Origin: Tritonibacter horizontis | Lineage (GTDB): Bacteria > Pseudomonadota > Alphaproteobacteria > Rhodobacterales > Rhodobacteraceae | NCBI RefSeq assembly: GCF_001518015.1 | Contig: NZ_LPUY01000077.1 | Coordinates: 46,493 to 110,492, forward strand | DNA length: 64,000 nucleotides | Direction: 5' to 3' | Shown: one piece after another, positions 46,429 to 56,133 of the stretch | Position numbering within the stretch: position 1 is the stretch's first letter | How the letters are laid out: each line of letters opens with the position of its first letter | Made by a program: the position numbers and the translations under genes | Notes under the pieces: generated by a model | What the model was told of the DNA's origin: nothing | Seen by the model: the letters and a program-made list of their open reading frames with translations, nothing else | The model's database searches: none

Positions 46429-47079
46429 CTATATGCCGCGTCCGGTGCCCTGCAGCACGCCATGTTCCAGCGCATAGCGGGTCAGACCGGCGGTCGAGGA
46501 AATCCCCAGCTTGCGTTTGAGGTTCTTGCGATGGGTCTCCACCGTGCGCACCGAAATATCCAGCGTCAGCGCCACTTCCTTGTTGGACTTGCCCTGCGCC
46601 AGCTCCAGCAGGATGGTCTGTTCGCGGCCGGTCAGGGCCTCGCGGTTGATCCGGTCGTCGCGCGGCGCCAGGGATCCCGCCGCGCCGGTGCAGAGGTATT
46701 GCTCCCCCCGCATCACCGCATCGATGGCGATCTTGATCTCTTCGGGCTGGACGTCCTTCAGCACATAGCCGACAGCGCCATGGCTGAGCGCCGTGGTGAT
46801 GTATTCCGGGCTGTCATGCATCGACAGGATCAGAACCCGGATCTGGGGGCGGCGCTCCAGGATGATCTCCGTGGCGCTCAGACCGCCGACATCCGGCATG
46901 TTCAGATCCATCAGGATCACATCCGGCGACAGGTCTTCGGCCTGGGCAATCGCCTCTCGTCCGCCAGAGGCGGCCCCGACCACTTCGATATCGCTATAGC
47001 TTTCGAGGATGGATTGAATTCCCTCGGCCACCATCGGATGATCATCGACCACCAGTACGCGGGTCATCGGGTTTTGCAT
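46429..47079 (-). CDS. NarL/LuxR-family response regulator
   Basis: 216 residues. The receiver domain has VVDDHPMVAEG, phosphoacceptor Asp about 58 in VILMDLNMPDVGG, and the conserved Lys in VLKDVQPEE. The C-terminal GerE helix-turn-helix is LTGREQTILLELAQGKSNKEVALTLDISVRTVETH (given in part: LTGREQ, then SNKEVA, then RTVETHRKN). GAGG lies 7 nt before ATG 47079. It is encoded 93 bp after the HisKA_3 sensor on the same strand and divergent from the second TRAP operon, the likely target. Confidence 0.95.
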   Translation of the reverse strand: MQNPMTRVLVVDDHPMVAEGIQSILESYSDIEVVGAASGGREAIAQAEDLSPDVILMDLNMPDVGGLSATEIILERRPQIRVLILSMHDSPEYITTALSHGAVGYVLKDVQPEEIKIAIDAVMRGEQYLCTGAAGSLAPRDDRINREALTGREQTILLELAQGKSNKEVALTLDISVRTVETHRKNLKRKLGISSTAGLTRYALEHGVLQGTGRGI

Positions 47080-47172
47080 GTCTCTTCCTCTTTGGCCGCC
47101 GCGCGGGGGCGGCGAGGCGCCTGGCTGACCCGGCGCCAGATACGCCCGGTTCGCGTGGCGCGCGGCCCTCGG

Positions 47173-48606
47173 CTAGGGCAGGCGATGCGCCAGCGCGTCG
47201 TCTCCGGGGGGCAACAAGTGGCTCAGCGGCAGGCTGGCTTCGATCACGGTGCCGCTCCCGCTGCCGGTGGCGGCGCTGCGAGATGACAGAATGCGCAGGG
47301 TGCCGTCAAGCTGTTCCATCCGCTCCTGCATATTGCGCAGCCCGATTCCCGGCCCGCTGCGCATCTGCTGTGCAGGCAGGCCGGTGCCATTGTCGGTGAT
47401 CCGCATCGTCGCCCCCTTGGCGTGGCCGCGCAGATCCATGGTGACACGGGTGGCGCCGGAATGGCGCTCGATATTGGTGAGGGCTTCCTGCGCAATCCGG
47501 TAGAGCGCAATCTTGGCCTCCTGATCCAGGCGGTTGCGAAACACCACGGTAGAGAATTCCGTCTCGATGCCGGTGCGCAGGGCAAATTCGCTGGTCAGCG
47601 CCTTCAGCGCCGGGCCCAGCCCGAGATCGTCCAGCACACCGGGGCGCAGGTCCCGGCTGATGCGGCGGACCTCGGAGATCGCGGTGGCAAGACTGTTGAC
47701 GCCTTTTGCCAGCGGCTCCTGCGCTGCCTCATACTCTTCATTCCCGATCCGCCGTCGCACGGTTTCAAAGGCGTAGCGCACCCCGACCAGCAGCTGGCTG
47801 ATGGAATCGTGCAGCTCGCGCGCCACCCGGCCGCGTTCTTCTTCCTGGGCATCAAACACCCGCTGTGTCAGCTCCTTCAGCTTGGCATCCGCCAGCCGCC
47901 GCTCGCGGATGTTGAGCATCATCCCGGAGGCAAAGACCAGGATCAGCGCCACCAGGGTGATCGCCCCGATATAAAGAAAGGTCCGCCGCACCCGGTTTTC
48001 GACCTCGGCGCGCGATATGGCGATAGAGGACAGTACATCGTCGATGAACACACCGGTGCCCACCGCCCATTGCCAATCCTGCAGCCCGACCACATAGGCG
48101 ATCATCTGCGCCTCTTCCCCGGTTGAGGGTTTCTGCCACATGAAACTGTGCCAGCCGGCCCCTTCGCGGGCGATGTCGATGAAACGATCCACCACCGGCA
48201 CCCCGCGCGCATCCGTCAGCCCGCTCCAGTTGCGGTTGATAAATTCGGTCTGGCGCGGGCTGACCAGATTGGTGCCATCGTAGTCATAGACAAAAAAGAA
48301 CCCATCCTTGCCATAGATCATCGCGCTGAGGGTCTGGGTCACCCGCTGTTTGGCCTCGGCATCGTCCGGGGCGGCGGGACCGTAGACATGCATGAACCCA
48401 TTGCGGGCCTGGGTCACGTAATTGCGCAGCTCGGCCTTCTTGGCCTCGATCAGCTGGCGCTCCAGCACCTGGATTTCGCGTTCGGCCATCGACCGGGATT
48501 GCGATGCCACCAGCGCCGCAATCGCCAGGCAGGCGATGATCAGCGGCAGCGTCGCCAGCAGCGACAGTTTCTGGGCATAATTCGGTCGAAACAGGAACCG
48601 GATCAT
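47173..48606 (-). CDS. Cache-domain sensor histidine kinase (HisKA_3 type)
   Basis: 477 residues from ATG 48606. Two membrane helices (about 14-36 and 198-220) bound a periplasmic single-Cache domain with DGFFFVYDYDGTNLVSP and GWHSFMWQKPSTGE, a type that binds small organic acids. The HisKA_3 box has the phosphoacceptor His in RELHDSISQLLVG; the HATPase part has DNGTGLP and GIGLRNMQERME. It pairs with the LuxR-type regulator. A divergent TRAP operon follows 328 bp away. Thus both TRAP systems in this window have a private two-component system but of different families (DctBD here replaced by HisKA_3/NarL). Confidence 0.92.
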   Translation of the reverse strand: MIRFLFRPNYAQKLSLLATLPLIIACLAIAALVASQSRSMAEREIQVLERQLIEAKKAELRNYVTQARNGFMHVYGPAAPDDAEAKQRVTQTLSAMIYGKDGFFFVYDYDGTNLVSPRQTEFINRNWSGLTDARGVPVVDRFIDIAREGAGWHSFMWQKPSTGEEAQMIAYVVGLQDWQWAVGTGVFIDDVLSSIAISRAEVENRVRRTFLYIGAITLVALILVFASGMMLNIRERRLADAKLKELTQRVFDAQEEERGRVARELHDSISQLLVGVRYAFETVRRRIGNEEYEAAQEPLAKGVNSLATAISEVRRISRDLRPGVLDDLGLGPALKALTSEFALRTGIETEFSTVVFRNRLDQEAKIALYRIAQEALTNIERHSGATRVTMDLRGHAKGATMRITDNGTGLPAQQMRSGPGIGLRNMQERMEQLDGTLRILSSRSAATGSGSGTVIEASLPLSHLLPPGDDALAHRLP

Positions 48607-48934
48607 CAACGCTCGTCCTGATGTACGCCCCCGCGCACGAGGGGGCGCCGGGGGGCTGGGGTGCGCGGTTCGAATCGTTACGGCAAGCGGGTGGAAAATC
48701 AAACCCCAGAACAAGAGGCAGGACAGGCCAAAAACACCAAAGCAGGCCGGCCCGAAGACATTTCATTCCCGGAATGCACAAGCGGGAGGCAAAAAAGCGG
48801 CATTTCTACGCAGTAATTGGTATTCACATGTTTCACGGGCAGAGTAGGGTTGTGCACACTTCAAGAAGGCCGCGCGAGGTAGGGTGCATACGTCAAGCAC
48901 CGAGGCGGTCATTACGTTTTGGGAGGAATACCAC
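48607..48934. promoter_or_regulatory. Divergent control region of the second TRAP operon with direct repeats
   Basis: 328 bp. TAGGGTTGTGCACACTTCAAG (48845-48865, 21 bp here split as TAGGGT, then TGTGCACACT, then TCAAG) recurs as TAGGGT-GCATACG-TCAAG at 48880-48897, about 33 bp apart. These are candidate sites for the LuxR-type regulator. GGGAGGA lies before the dctP-like start. Confidence 0.4.
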
Positions 48935-50020
<1,086 letters not shown>

Positions 50021-50043
50021 GGGTCCCTTGCGGACACATCATG

Positions 50044-50075
50044 GATCCCCCGCTGTTCACGCGGGGGATCTCTTT
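50044..50075 (+). terminator. Stem-loop between the binding-protein gene and its membrane subunit genes
   Basis: GATCCCCCGC and GCGGGGGATC form a perfect 10-bp stem with a TGTTCAC loop, followed by TCTTT. Located 23 bp after the binding-protein stop and 81 bp before the DctQ-like start, it should lower or process transcripts so that the binding protein is made in excess. Confidence 0.7.
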
Positions 50076-50155
50076 GCACTTGCGGTCGCTGTCTGCGTCT
50101 CCGGCCTTGCCGTTGTCAGACCCGACAGACCGTTTTCTGAACTTCCGGGGGAGCC

Positions 50156-51103
50156 ATGCAGGACGACATGAGTATTTCCTTTTTTGGCGCGGTTGGCGGC
50201 TTCCTGTGGTGGCTGATCCAGAGTATTTTCGGCGCCTTTTACAACCTTGGCTATGCCATCACCCATCCCGAACTGTGGCTGGGCTGGATAACCTGGACCA
50301 ACAGCACCGAGGACAAAGAGGCGGTGATGCGCTTTGTCTATTACGGTGGGTCGGTCGAATTCTTCTTTGTCGTCTTCACCATCTTCCTGGTTCTGACGGC
50401 CGTCGGTCTCTATTTCCGCGGCTTCATGTGGGGTATGGTGCGGGCGCTTGAAGGCTTTGCCAATACCTGCGGGCGCTTCTTTGCCTGGGCCGGGCTTTTG
50501 ATGGTGATCCAGCAGATCATTATCGTGTTCATGCAGCGGGTCTTTGCCCGCCCCGACATGAGCTTTGGTCTGGGGATCGGGCTGGAAAAAGACATCTCCT
50601 GGTTCGCCGAAGAGCTGAAGCTCTACAACGCCCTCGTGGTGTGTTTCTGCGTCACCTACACATTTGTGCAGGGCGGCCATGTGCGGGTTGATCTGATCTA
50701 TGCCGGGATCTCTCACCGGGCCAAGCGGGTGATCGACATGATCGGCTCGCTGATCTTCATGATGCCGGTGGCCGTGCTGACATGGATGTATGGCTGGTTC
50801 TTCCTCTGGCGCCACCTGATCGTGCCGAAACCCTCCGCCTCTGATGCGCTCGACCGCCTCGTGATGAAGGCGCGCGCCATGCGGTGGAACGTCGAGACAA
50901 TCGGGTTCTCGCCGAACGGGTTCAACGGTTACTTCCTGTTCAAGATCCTTCTGGTGACCTTTGCGGGACTGGTGTTCCTGCATGCTGTGGCCTTCTTCTA
51001 CCGCTCCTTCCTTGAATTCGTCGAAGGCGAAGAATCGGAAGGGAAATACCTCGACAAGGATACGCTTGGCGAAGGTGAAGAAGCCTATGAAGGCGCTCAT
51101 TAA
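50156..51103 (+). CDS. TRAP small membrane subunit, enlarged DctQ-like protein
   Basis: 315 residues, well above the usual 160-220. The central part is a DctQ domain (about 85-240) with several hydrophobic helices. Extra material lies at the N terminus (a membrane segment at about 10-30 and a polar loop) and at the C terminus (a helix near 260-285 and an acidic end, EFVEGEESEGKYLDKDT). GGGGGAG precedes the ATG closely; ATG 50168 is the alternative start. It is 16 bp from the next gene. Enlarged subunits of this sort accompany TakP-like binding proteins. Confidence 0.85.
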   Translation: MQDDMSISFFGAVGGFLWWLIQSIFGAFYNLGYAITHPELWLGWITWTNSTEDKEAVMRFVYYGGSVEFFFVVFTIFLVLTAVGLYFRGFMWGMVRALEGFANTCGRFFAWAGLLMVIQQIIIVFMQRVFARPDMSFGLGIGLEKDISWFAEELKLYNALVVCFCVTYTFVQGGHVRVDLIYAGISHRAKRVIDMIGSLIFMMPVAVLTWMYGWFFLWRHLIVPKPSASDALDRLVMKARAMRWNVETIGFSPNGFNGYFLFKILLVTFAGLVFLHAVAFFYRSFLEFVEGEESEGKYLDKDTLGEGEEAYEGAH

Positions 51104-51119
51104 CTAAGGGACAGCTCAC

Positions 51120-53474
51120 ATGCTATTCGGACTTGATGGCGTCGAAATCGGCCTGATCATCGTCTTTTTCTGCCTTTTCGGAGGCATCCTTTCCGGTTTC
51201 CCGGTGGCTTTTGCCATCGGCGGGGCCGGGGTCATTTCCTTCGGGATCATTGCCGCGCTCGACAGCGGCGGGCTCCTCATTCACCAGGCCATCGACACGT
51301 CGAGCCAGGCCTATCGTGATGTGGTCAACTCGGGCGTCAAACCCGATGTGATCTCGATATTCCGATACCCGGACTTGCCCCGGATGGCCGAACCGGTCTT
51401 CCCGCAGGGCTGGGAAGTGGCGATGGACCGCAACGTGTCCTTCATCGTGAACCGGATCAACGAACGGGTTCTGGCCGGCGCCTCGATCGAGACGCTGCTG
51501 GCGGTGCTGATGTTCGTTCTGATGGGCATCACGCTGGAACGGTCGAAGATCGCAAACGATCTGCTGACCACCATGGCACGGGTCTTTGGCCCGCTGCCCG
51601 GCGGTCTGGCGGTGTCGATTGTCGTCGTGGGGGCCTTCCTTGCGGCCTCGACCGGGATTGTCGGCGCCACCGTGGTCACCATGGGCCTGCTGGCCCTGCC
51701 GACCATGCTGCGCAACAACTACAGCCCGGAACTGGCCACCGGTGTGATTGCCGCCTCCGGCACGCTCGGGCAGATCATTCCGCCCTCTATCGTGATCGTT
51801 CTGCTCGGCACCCTGGCGGGGGATCTCTATTCCACCGCGCAGGAATCGCGGGCGCAGGATGTCGGCTGTTCCGATGCTCTGACCTATCTCGGCGAACCGG
51901 CGGTGGTTTCGGTCGGCACCTTGTTCCAGGCGGCACTGCTGCCGGGGATCATGCTGGCGCTGCTCTATGCGCTTTACGCCTTTGGCTATGCGCTGTTGAA
52001 CCCGCACAAGGCCCCGGCCGTGTCCATGGGCGCCGCCAACGAAGAGCCGATCACCCGCAGCGAGAGCCTGACCTGGTTCCTTGGCGTACCGGTCGCGCTG
52101 GTCGTCGGCACCGTGCTTCTGGGCAATCTCGGGCTTGTTGGCAGCCAGAGCGTCACCGTCTCCAGCTTCTCTGACGCGGGCCAGACGGCATCGCTGCGCA
52201 CCAATGTCGGCGCGGACTGCAAGGCGGCGATGATTGATCTGCACGGTCAATCGGCCTGGGACGCCGCCGTTGCCGAGCAAACCGCCATCGACGAGGCCGG
52301 CGGCGTTGCCGAAGCGACCCGCCTGACCGAGGACGAGCTTGCGACGGCGCTGACGGACAAGATCGCCAATGCCGCGCCCATCGGGACCGGTATCGCCACC
52401 ATGATCGTGCTGTTCGGGCTGACCCTGGCTGTCGGTCGCGGTGTCGCGCCTTCGCGCGATCCAAAACCGCTGATCCTGGGGGCCATCGGTCTGCTGGCGC
52501 TGGCTCTGGTCGATATCGTGGCCATCTCGCCGACGACATCGCCCTCGGCCACTGTGGTGCTGATGTTGCTGCCGACGCTGCTGGCGCTTTATGGCTGCAA
52601 GGAAGCGGCGATCCGCTGTGCGCGCAACGATCTGATCCGGGTGGTGTTCCCGCCGCTGGTCCTGATTGTTGCCGTGCTGGGGTCGATCCTGGGAGGGATC
52701 ACCAACCCGACGCCGGCCGCGGCCCTCGGGGCGGGTGGTGCCATCATGCTGGCCGCTTATCGTCGACTGAAGGACGAAGGCCAGACCGGCAATATCATCA
52801 TCTGGGCAACCCTCGCGGTCGCGCTGGCGATCCTGACCGGGGTGAACTTTGACCTCCGGATCAATCAGGAAGAAGTGCCGGCAGAAAGCTATGCGGCGTT
52901 CTTCTTCGCCTATGGCTGCTACCTCTTTGCCCTGTTCGGTCTGCTCTATGGCTGCTGGGTGCTGTTCAAAGGTGGCGTGCTGAGCCCCATCGTCCGGGAA
53001 ACCGCCAAGGTGACCTCGATGGTGTTCACCATCCTGATCGGCTCACAGTTGTTGAACCTGGTGGTGATCTCCTTTGGCGGCGAGCACTATATCCAGCAGT
53101 TCCTCAAGAGCTTTGACAACGAGCTGACGGTGTTCCTGATCGTGATGATCGTGCTGTTCATCCTCGGCTTCGTGCTCGACTTCCTGGAAATCATCTACAT
53201 CGTGATCCCCATCGTGGGGCCGGTGATCTACGGCGGGTCGTTTGACCCCAAGTGGGTGACCATCATGGTGGCGGTGAACCTGCAGACGTCCTTCCTGACA
53301 CCGCCCTTTGGTTTCGCGCTGTTCTACCTGCGTGGCGTGGCACCAAGGGAGGTCACAACCGGCCACATCTATCGCGGGGTGTTGCCCTTCGTGCTGATCC
53401 AGGTGCTCGGACTGGCGATCCTGTGGTTCTTCCCGGCGATCGTGACCATTGTCCCGGCGTTGATCCCGAACTGA
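51120..53474 (+). CDS. TRAP large membrane subunit, enlarged DctM-like protein
   Basis: 784 residues against about 430 for ordinary DctM. The family core is present at both ends: IGGAGVISFGIIAA and LAASTGIVGATVVTMGLLALPTM with SGTLGQIIPPSIV in the first half, and DFLEIIYIVIPIVGPV with NLQTSFLTPPFGFALFYLRGV in the second. About 60 polar residues (52-110) are inserted after the first helices. Another 200 or more residues lie in the middle, containing a soluble segment near 360-415 (DAGQTASLRTNVGADCKAAM in part) and extra helices. This insert is not known to me as a domain. Sodium-coupled transport is expected as in DctM. Confidence 0.88.
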   Translation: MLFGLDGVEIGLIIVFFCLFGGILSGFPVAFAIGGAGVISFGIIAALDSGGLLIHQAIDTSSQAYRDVVNSGVKPDVISIFRYPDLPRMAEPVFPQGWEVAMDRNVSFIVNRINERVLAGASIETLLAVLMFVLMGITLERSKIANDLLTTMARVFGPLPGGLAVSIVVVGAFLAASTGIVGATVVTMGLLALPTMLRNNYSPELATGVIAASGTLGQIIPPSIVIVLLGTLAGDLYSTAQESRAQDVGCSDALTYLGEPAVVSVGTLFQAALLPGIMLALLYALYAFGYALLNPHKAPAVSMGAANEEPITRSESLTWFLGVPVALVVGTVLLGNLGLVGSQSVTVSSFSDAGQTASLRTNVGADCKAAMIDLHGQSAWDAAVAEQTAIDEAGGVAEATRLTEDELATALTDKIANAAPIGTGIATMIVLFGLTLAVGRGVAPSRDPKPLILGAIGLLALALVDIVAISPTTSPSATVVLMLLPTLLALYGCKEAAIRCARNDLIRVVFPPLVLIVAVLGSILGGITNPTPAAALGAGGAIMLAAYRRLKDEGQTGNIIIWATLAVALAILTGVNFDLRINQEEVPAESYAAFFFAYGCYLFALFGLLYGCWVLFKGGVLSPIVRETAKVTSMVFTILIGSQLLNLVVISFGGEHYIQQFLKSFDNELTVFLIVMIVLFILGFVLDFLEIIYIVIPIVGPVIYGGSFDPKWVTIMVAVNLQTSFLTPPFGFALFYLRGVAPREVTTGHIYRGVLPFVLIQVLGLAILWFFPAIVTIVPALIPN

Positions 53475-53503
53475 TCGACGCCAGGCGCCGACCTGACAAA
53501 AAC

Positions 53504-53532
53504 AAAGGGCTCCCAATCGGGGGCCCTTTTTT
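53504..53532 (+). terminator. Terminator of the second TRAP operon
   Basis: AAAGGGCTCCC pairs with GGGGGCCCTTT (one G-T wobble) around AATC, followed by a run of T. It lies 30 bp after the large-subunit stop. Confidence 0.88.
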
Positions 53533-53634
53533 GTGGGGAGGCAATTTCGGATCTGGGATTGGTCTCGGCGCGGGGGCGGGTCCGGCACTGTTGCGCCTTC
53601 GCCCGGGACGCGTCGCCGCGCCGGGGGGGGGCGG

Positions 53635-54018
53635 TCACCGGAACTGGATCAGGTCCCAGCGGTTGCCAAAGGGATCGCGCCAGACCGCCACGGTGCCATA
53701 AGGCTCATGCCGCGGGTCTTCCTCAAAGGTGACGCCTGCCGCCAGCATCGCCGCGTGATCGCGGGCGAAATCGTCGGTGGACAGAAACAGCCCGACCCGC
53801 CCGCCGAACTGGTTGCCGACGGCGGCCTCCTGCTGCGGGCCGTCCGCGCGGGCCAGGATCAGGCTGCCACTTGTGGCTCCGGGGGGCAGAATGCGGATCC
53901 AGCGTTTGCGCCCCTGGTCGATATCCTCGGCCAGGGTCCAGCCCAATGTGCCGCAATAAAAGGCCAGTCCGGCCTCATAGTCCGGCACCACAAGCGAGAT
54001 GGCATGAAGGGATTGCAT
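53635..54018 (-). CDS. VOC-superfamily (glyoxalase/bleomycin-resistance fold) protein
   Basis: 127 residues from ATG 54018. Two beta-alpha-beta-beta-beta units are visible: LHAISLVVPDYEAGLAFYCGTLGW in the first half and RVGLFLSTDDFARDHAAMLAAGV, then DPFGNRWDLIQ, in the second. The initial metal-binding His (LHAISLV) and the Glu region near the end match enzymes of this fold, but metal ligands cannot be fixed by eye. The substrate is unknown. The start is 10 bp from the bpt stop on the same strand, so they may be one unit. Confidence 0.88.
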   Translation of the reverse strand: MQSLHAISLVVPDYEAGLAFYCGTLGWTLAEDIDQGRKRWIRILPPGATSGSLILARADGPQQEAAVGNQFGGRVGLFLSTDDFARDHAAMLAAGVTFEEDPRHEPYGTVAVWRDPFGNRWDLIQFR

Positions 54019-54028
54019 GTCGCGCGGG

Positions 54029-54850
54029 CTACCTTTTGGGCGCAGCGTCCTGCGGCAACTGGATATTGGCCACCTGTTCGGCAATCGGCGCGTTGCACAG
54101 CGGGTGCTGGGCCGCATCAAACTGCGCGGGGTCTTTCACCGGCACCCATTCGCCGGCGACATAGACCTCAAGCCCGGAAAAATTCGCCTTGTAGCCCATC
54201 TTCTGACTGCCCGGCACCCAGTAGCCAAGGTAGACATAGGGCAGGTCCGCCTCCCGCGCGATCTCCACATGGTCAAGCACCATGAAGGTGCCCAGCGATT
54301 GCTGCGGCAGATCGGGGTCGTAATAGGAATAGACCATGCTCAGCCCGTCATCGAGCACATCCGTCAGCGACACGGCGGTCAGCCCATTGGTGTCGGGGGC
54401 GATATATTCGACAACGCGGGTGCGGATCGGCGTCTCTTCGACCATCGCGGCATATTCAAAGACATCCATATCCGCCATGCCGCCATCCGCATGGCGCCGG
54501 TCGAGATAGCGCCGGAACAGTGCGTATTGATCCTCGGTCGCCCAGGGCGAGGTGGCGCGCCGTTCCAGATGTTTGTTGCGGTTGCGGGTCTTGCGCTGGC
54601 TGCGCGTGGGGGCAAAGGCCTCCACGTTGATGCGCGCAGACATACAGGCCGAGCAATCCGAACAGGACGGCCGGTACAGCACATTCTGCGAGCGCCGGAA
54701 CCCCTGCTGGCTGAGCGAACTGTTCAGCTGATCGACCCCGTCGCCTTGCAGCGCGGTGAACAGTTTGCGCTCCATCCGCCCCTCAAGATAGGGGCAGGGT
54801 TGCGGGGCGGTCACATAGAACTGGGGGGCAATCGGAAGCGTATGGCGCAT
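54029..54850 (-). CDS. bpt: Aspartate/glutamate leucyltransferase (Bpt)
   Basis: 273 residues. The N-terminal domain has the [11 protein letters not shown] segment and the C-x-x-C-style pair in [15 protein letters not shown]. The C-terminal domain has [31 protein letters not shown] (shown in parts) as in the arginyltransferase fold, and [18 protein letters not shown] near the end. Bpt adds leucine to proteins that begin with Asp or Glu and so marks them for ClpS/ClpAP decay by the N-end rule. The name follows the bacterial type; arginyltransferase activity cannot be told apart by eye. Confidence 0.92.
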   Translation of the reverse strand: MRHTLPIAPQFYVTAPQPCPYLEGRMERKLFTALQGDGVDQLNSSLSQQGFRRSQNVLYRPSCSDCSACMSARINVEAFAPTRSQRKTRNRNKHLERRATSPWATEDQYALFRRYLDRRHADGGMADMDVFEYAAMVEETPIRTRVVEYIAPDTNGLTAVSLTDVLDDGLSMVYSYYDPDLPQQSLGTFMVLDHVEIAREADLPYVYLGYWVPGSQKMGYKANFSGLEVYVAGEWVPVKDPAQFDAAQHPLCNAPIAEQVANIQLPQDAAPKR

Positions 54851-55052
54851 ACGGGTGTCGGTGACTTTCTGGACGTATCGGTGAGGCGTGTGTGTCGGGT
54901 GGAAATGCTCTGTTGGCGGTCGAAGAATAGCGCGATGATACCAACCGTCCCGTGGCTGACAAGTGGGCTTGTGAAAAAGGGATTAACGCCGCCTTTCTGC
55001 AATGCGGCGTCGATCCCGGGTTCTGACCTGTCAGCTGCCGCTCAACTGCGGC

Positions 55053-55484
55053 TCAGGCGCGGCGTTTCAACATCACCGTGCCCAGCATATGATCGGTCAG
55101 TCCCTGACCGCGTGCGGTGGTCAGCATCAGCAGGATCGAAATCACCTGAAGCACCGGGACCGCCATCGACACGGTAAACCCGACCGTATGCAGCAAGGCG
55201 CTGCCCCCATCCAGCCGCGCCCCATCGTATTCGCGCAACTCGATGCCACAGAACCGCATTCCCAGCGTCGCCGATCCGTTCGACAGGGTTGCAACACGGT
55301 AAACGAACCCGACCATCAGATAGAGCGCCGGCCACATGAACAGGCCCAGAAAGGCCGTGAAGGGCACCGCCAGGGCGGCAAGTGCAAAGATCAAAACACC
55401 GTCGATCAGAAAGGCAATTAGCCGTTTCAGCGCAACACCTTCGTAAAATTCGGCCTGAACATCAGGATCGGGCAGGGCGGTCAT
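55053..55484 (-). CDS. RDD-family membrane protein
   Basis: 143 residues. The RDD features are an initial ALKRLIAFLIDGVLIF with the Arg and Asp in the first helix region and two more hydrophobic segments (about 38-62 and 100-125). The end LTDHMLGTVMLKRRA holds the conserved Asp-His-type motif of the family. The function of RDD proteins is poorly known; ion or antiporter roles have been shown for a few. It lies 69 bp after the DUF2852 gene on the minus strand and may be transcribed with it. Confidence 0.85.
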   Translation of the reverse strand: MTALPDPDVQAEFYEGVALKRLIAFLIDGVLIFALAALAVPFTAFLGLFMWPALYLMVGFVYRVATLSNGSATLGMRFCGIELREYDGARLDGGSALLHTVGFTVSMAVPVLQVISILLMLTTARGQGLTDHMLGTVMLKRRA

Positions 55485-55553
55485 TTGGGTCTCCTGAAAG
55501 AGAAAAAAGGGGCAGCCCCCGCCGCAGGATACGGCGGGGTGCGCGGGTCTGTA

Positions 55554-56018
55554 TCAGGCCTGGCCAGGGGCGCGGTTCGAGGTCTCGTCGTGGTCCGTGT
55601 CGCTGTCGGCGGCCTCATAGTCGCCGCGCCGGACGCGTTCGTCCATGAACTCATCGAATTCGGCCTTGTCCTTGGCAGCCCGCAGACGGGCAAGGAAGCT
55701 CTCGAAATCGGTTTGCTCCTGTTCCAGACGGGCCAGCGTGTCGGCCTTATAGGCATCAAAAGCAGTGTTTCCACTGGATTTCATCGCGTGAAATCCCCGG
55801 TGCATATGGGTCGAGCGCGAGCGGCAGTGAGATTTGAACATACGTTTGCTCCAGATCATATAGGCAAGAAAGGCGAGGCCAATTGGCCAGAAGAACACAA
55901 AGCCGAGAACCATGGCCGCGATCCAGGCACCTTTGCCCTTTGCATCCAGCCAGGCTTCGCCTTTGGCTAACCAGCCCTGCTGCGGGGCCGGCGGAAGGTT
56001 GGTCGTGTAACTCGTCAT
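55554..56018 (-). CDS. DUF2852 membrane protein
   Basis: 154 residues from ATG 56018 with GGAG 7 nt upstream. One membrane helix lies at about 32-52 (AWIAAMVLGFVFFWPIGLAF in part). A His/Arg-rich stretch (CRSRSTHMHRGFHAM) follows, then a heptad-like helix (about 80-120, LARLEQEQTDFESFLARLR) and an acidic disordered end. The pattern fits DUF2852, a family common in alphaproteobacteria without a known function. Its promoter region carries two copies of a 19-bp dyad, so its expression is probably under specific control. Confidence 0.85.
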   Translation of the reverse strand: MTSYTTNLPPAPQQGWLAKGEAWLDAKGKGAWIAAMVLGFVFFWPIGLAFLAYMIWSKRMFKSHCRSRSTHMHRGFHAMKSSGNTAFDAYKADTLARLEQEQTDFESFLARLRAAKDKAEFDEFMDERVRRGDYEAADSDTDHDETSNRAPGQA

Positions 56019-56056
56019 CTGGTGTCTCCACAACGTTAGGGTTGGTTTGAGGGTGT

Positions 56057-56075
56057 ATGTAAACATCATTTACAT
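56057..56075. promoter_or_regulatory. Dyad 1 before the DUF2852 gene
   Basis: ATGTAAA-CATCA-TTTACAT, a perfect 7-5-7 inverted repeat, 39 bp before the DUF2852 start. The odd gap excludes the PpsR pattern TGT-N12-ACA and the TyrR pattern with N6. Confidence 0.6.
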
Positions 56076-56114
56076 CACCCATATGTGGCGCAGGGCTGGC
56101 TGCTTCAAGGGGCG

Positions 56115-56133
56115 ATGTAAATGTTTTTCACAT
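56115..56133. promoter_or_regulatory. Dyad 2 before the DUF2852 gene
   Basis: ATGTAAA-TGTTT-TTCACAT, the same 7-5-7 form with one mismatch, 58 bp centre to centre from dyad 1. Confidence 0.55.

Noticed and set aside
56057..56075. PpsR/CrtJ or TyrR box
   Set aside because: The gap inside the dyad gives TGT-N11-ACA and TGTAAA-N5-TTTACA, one base short of either consensus.
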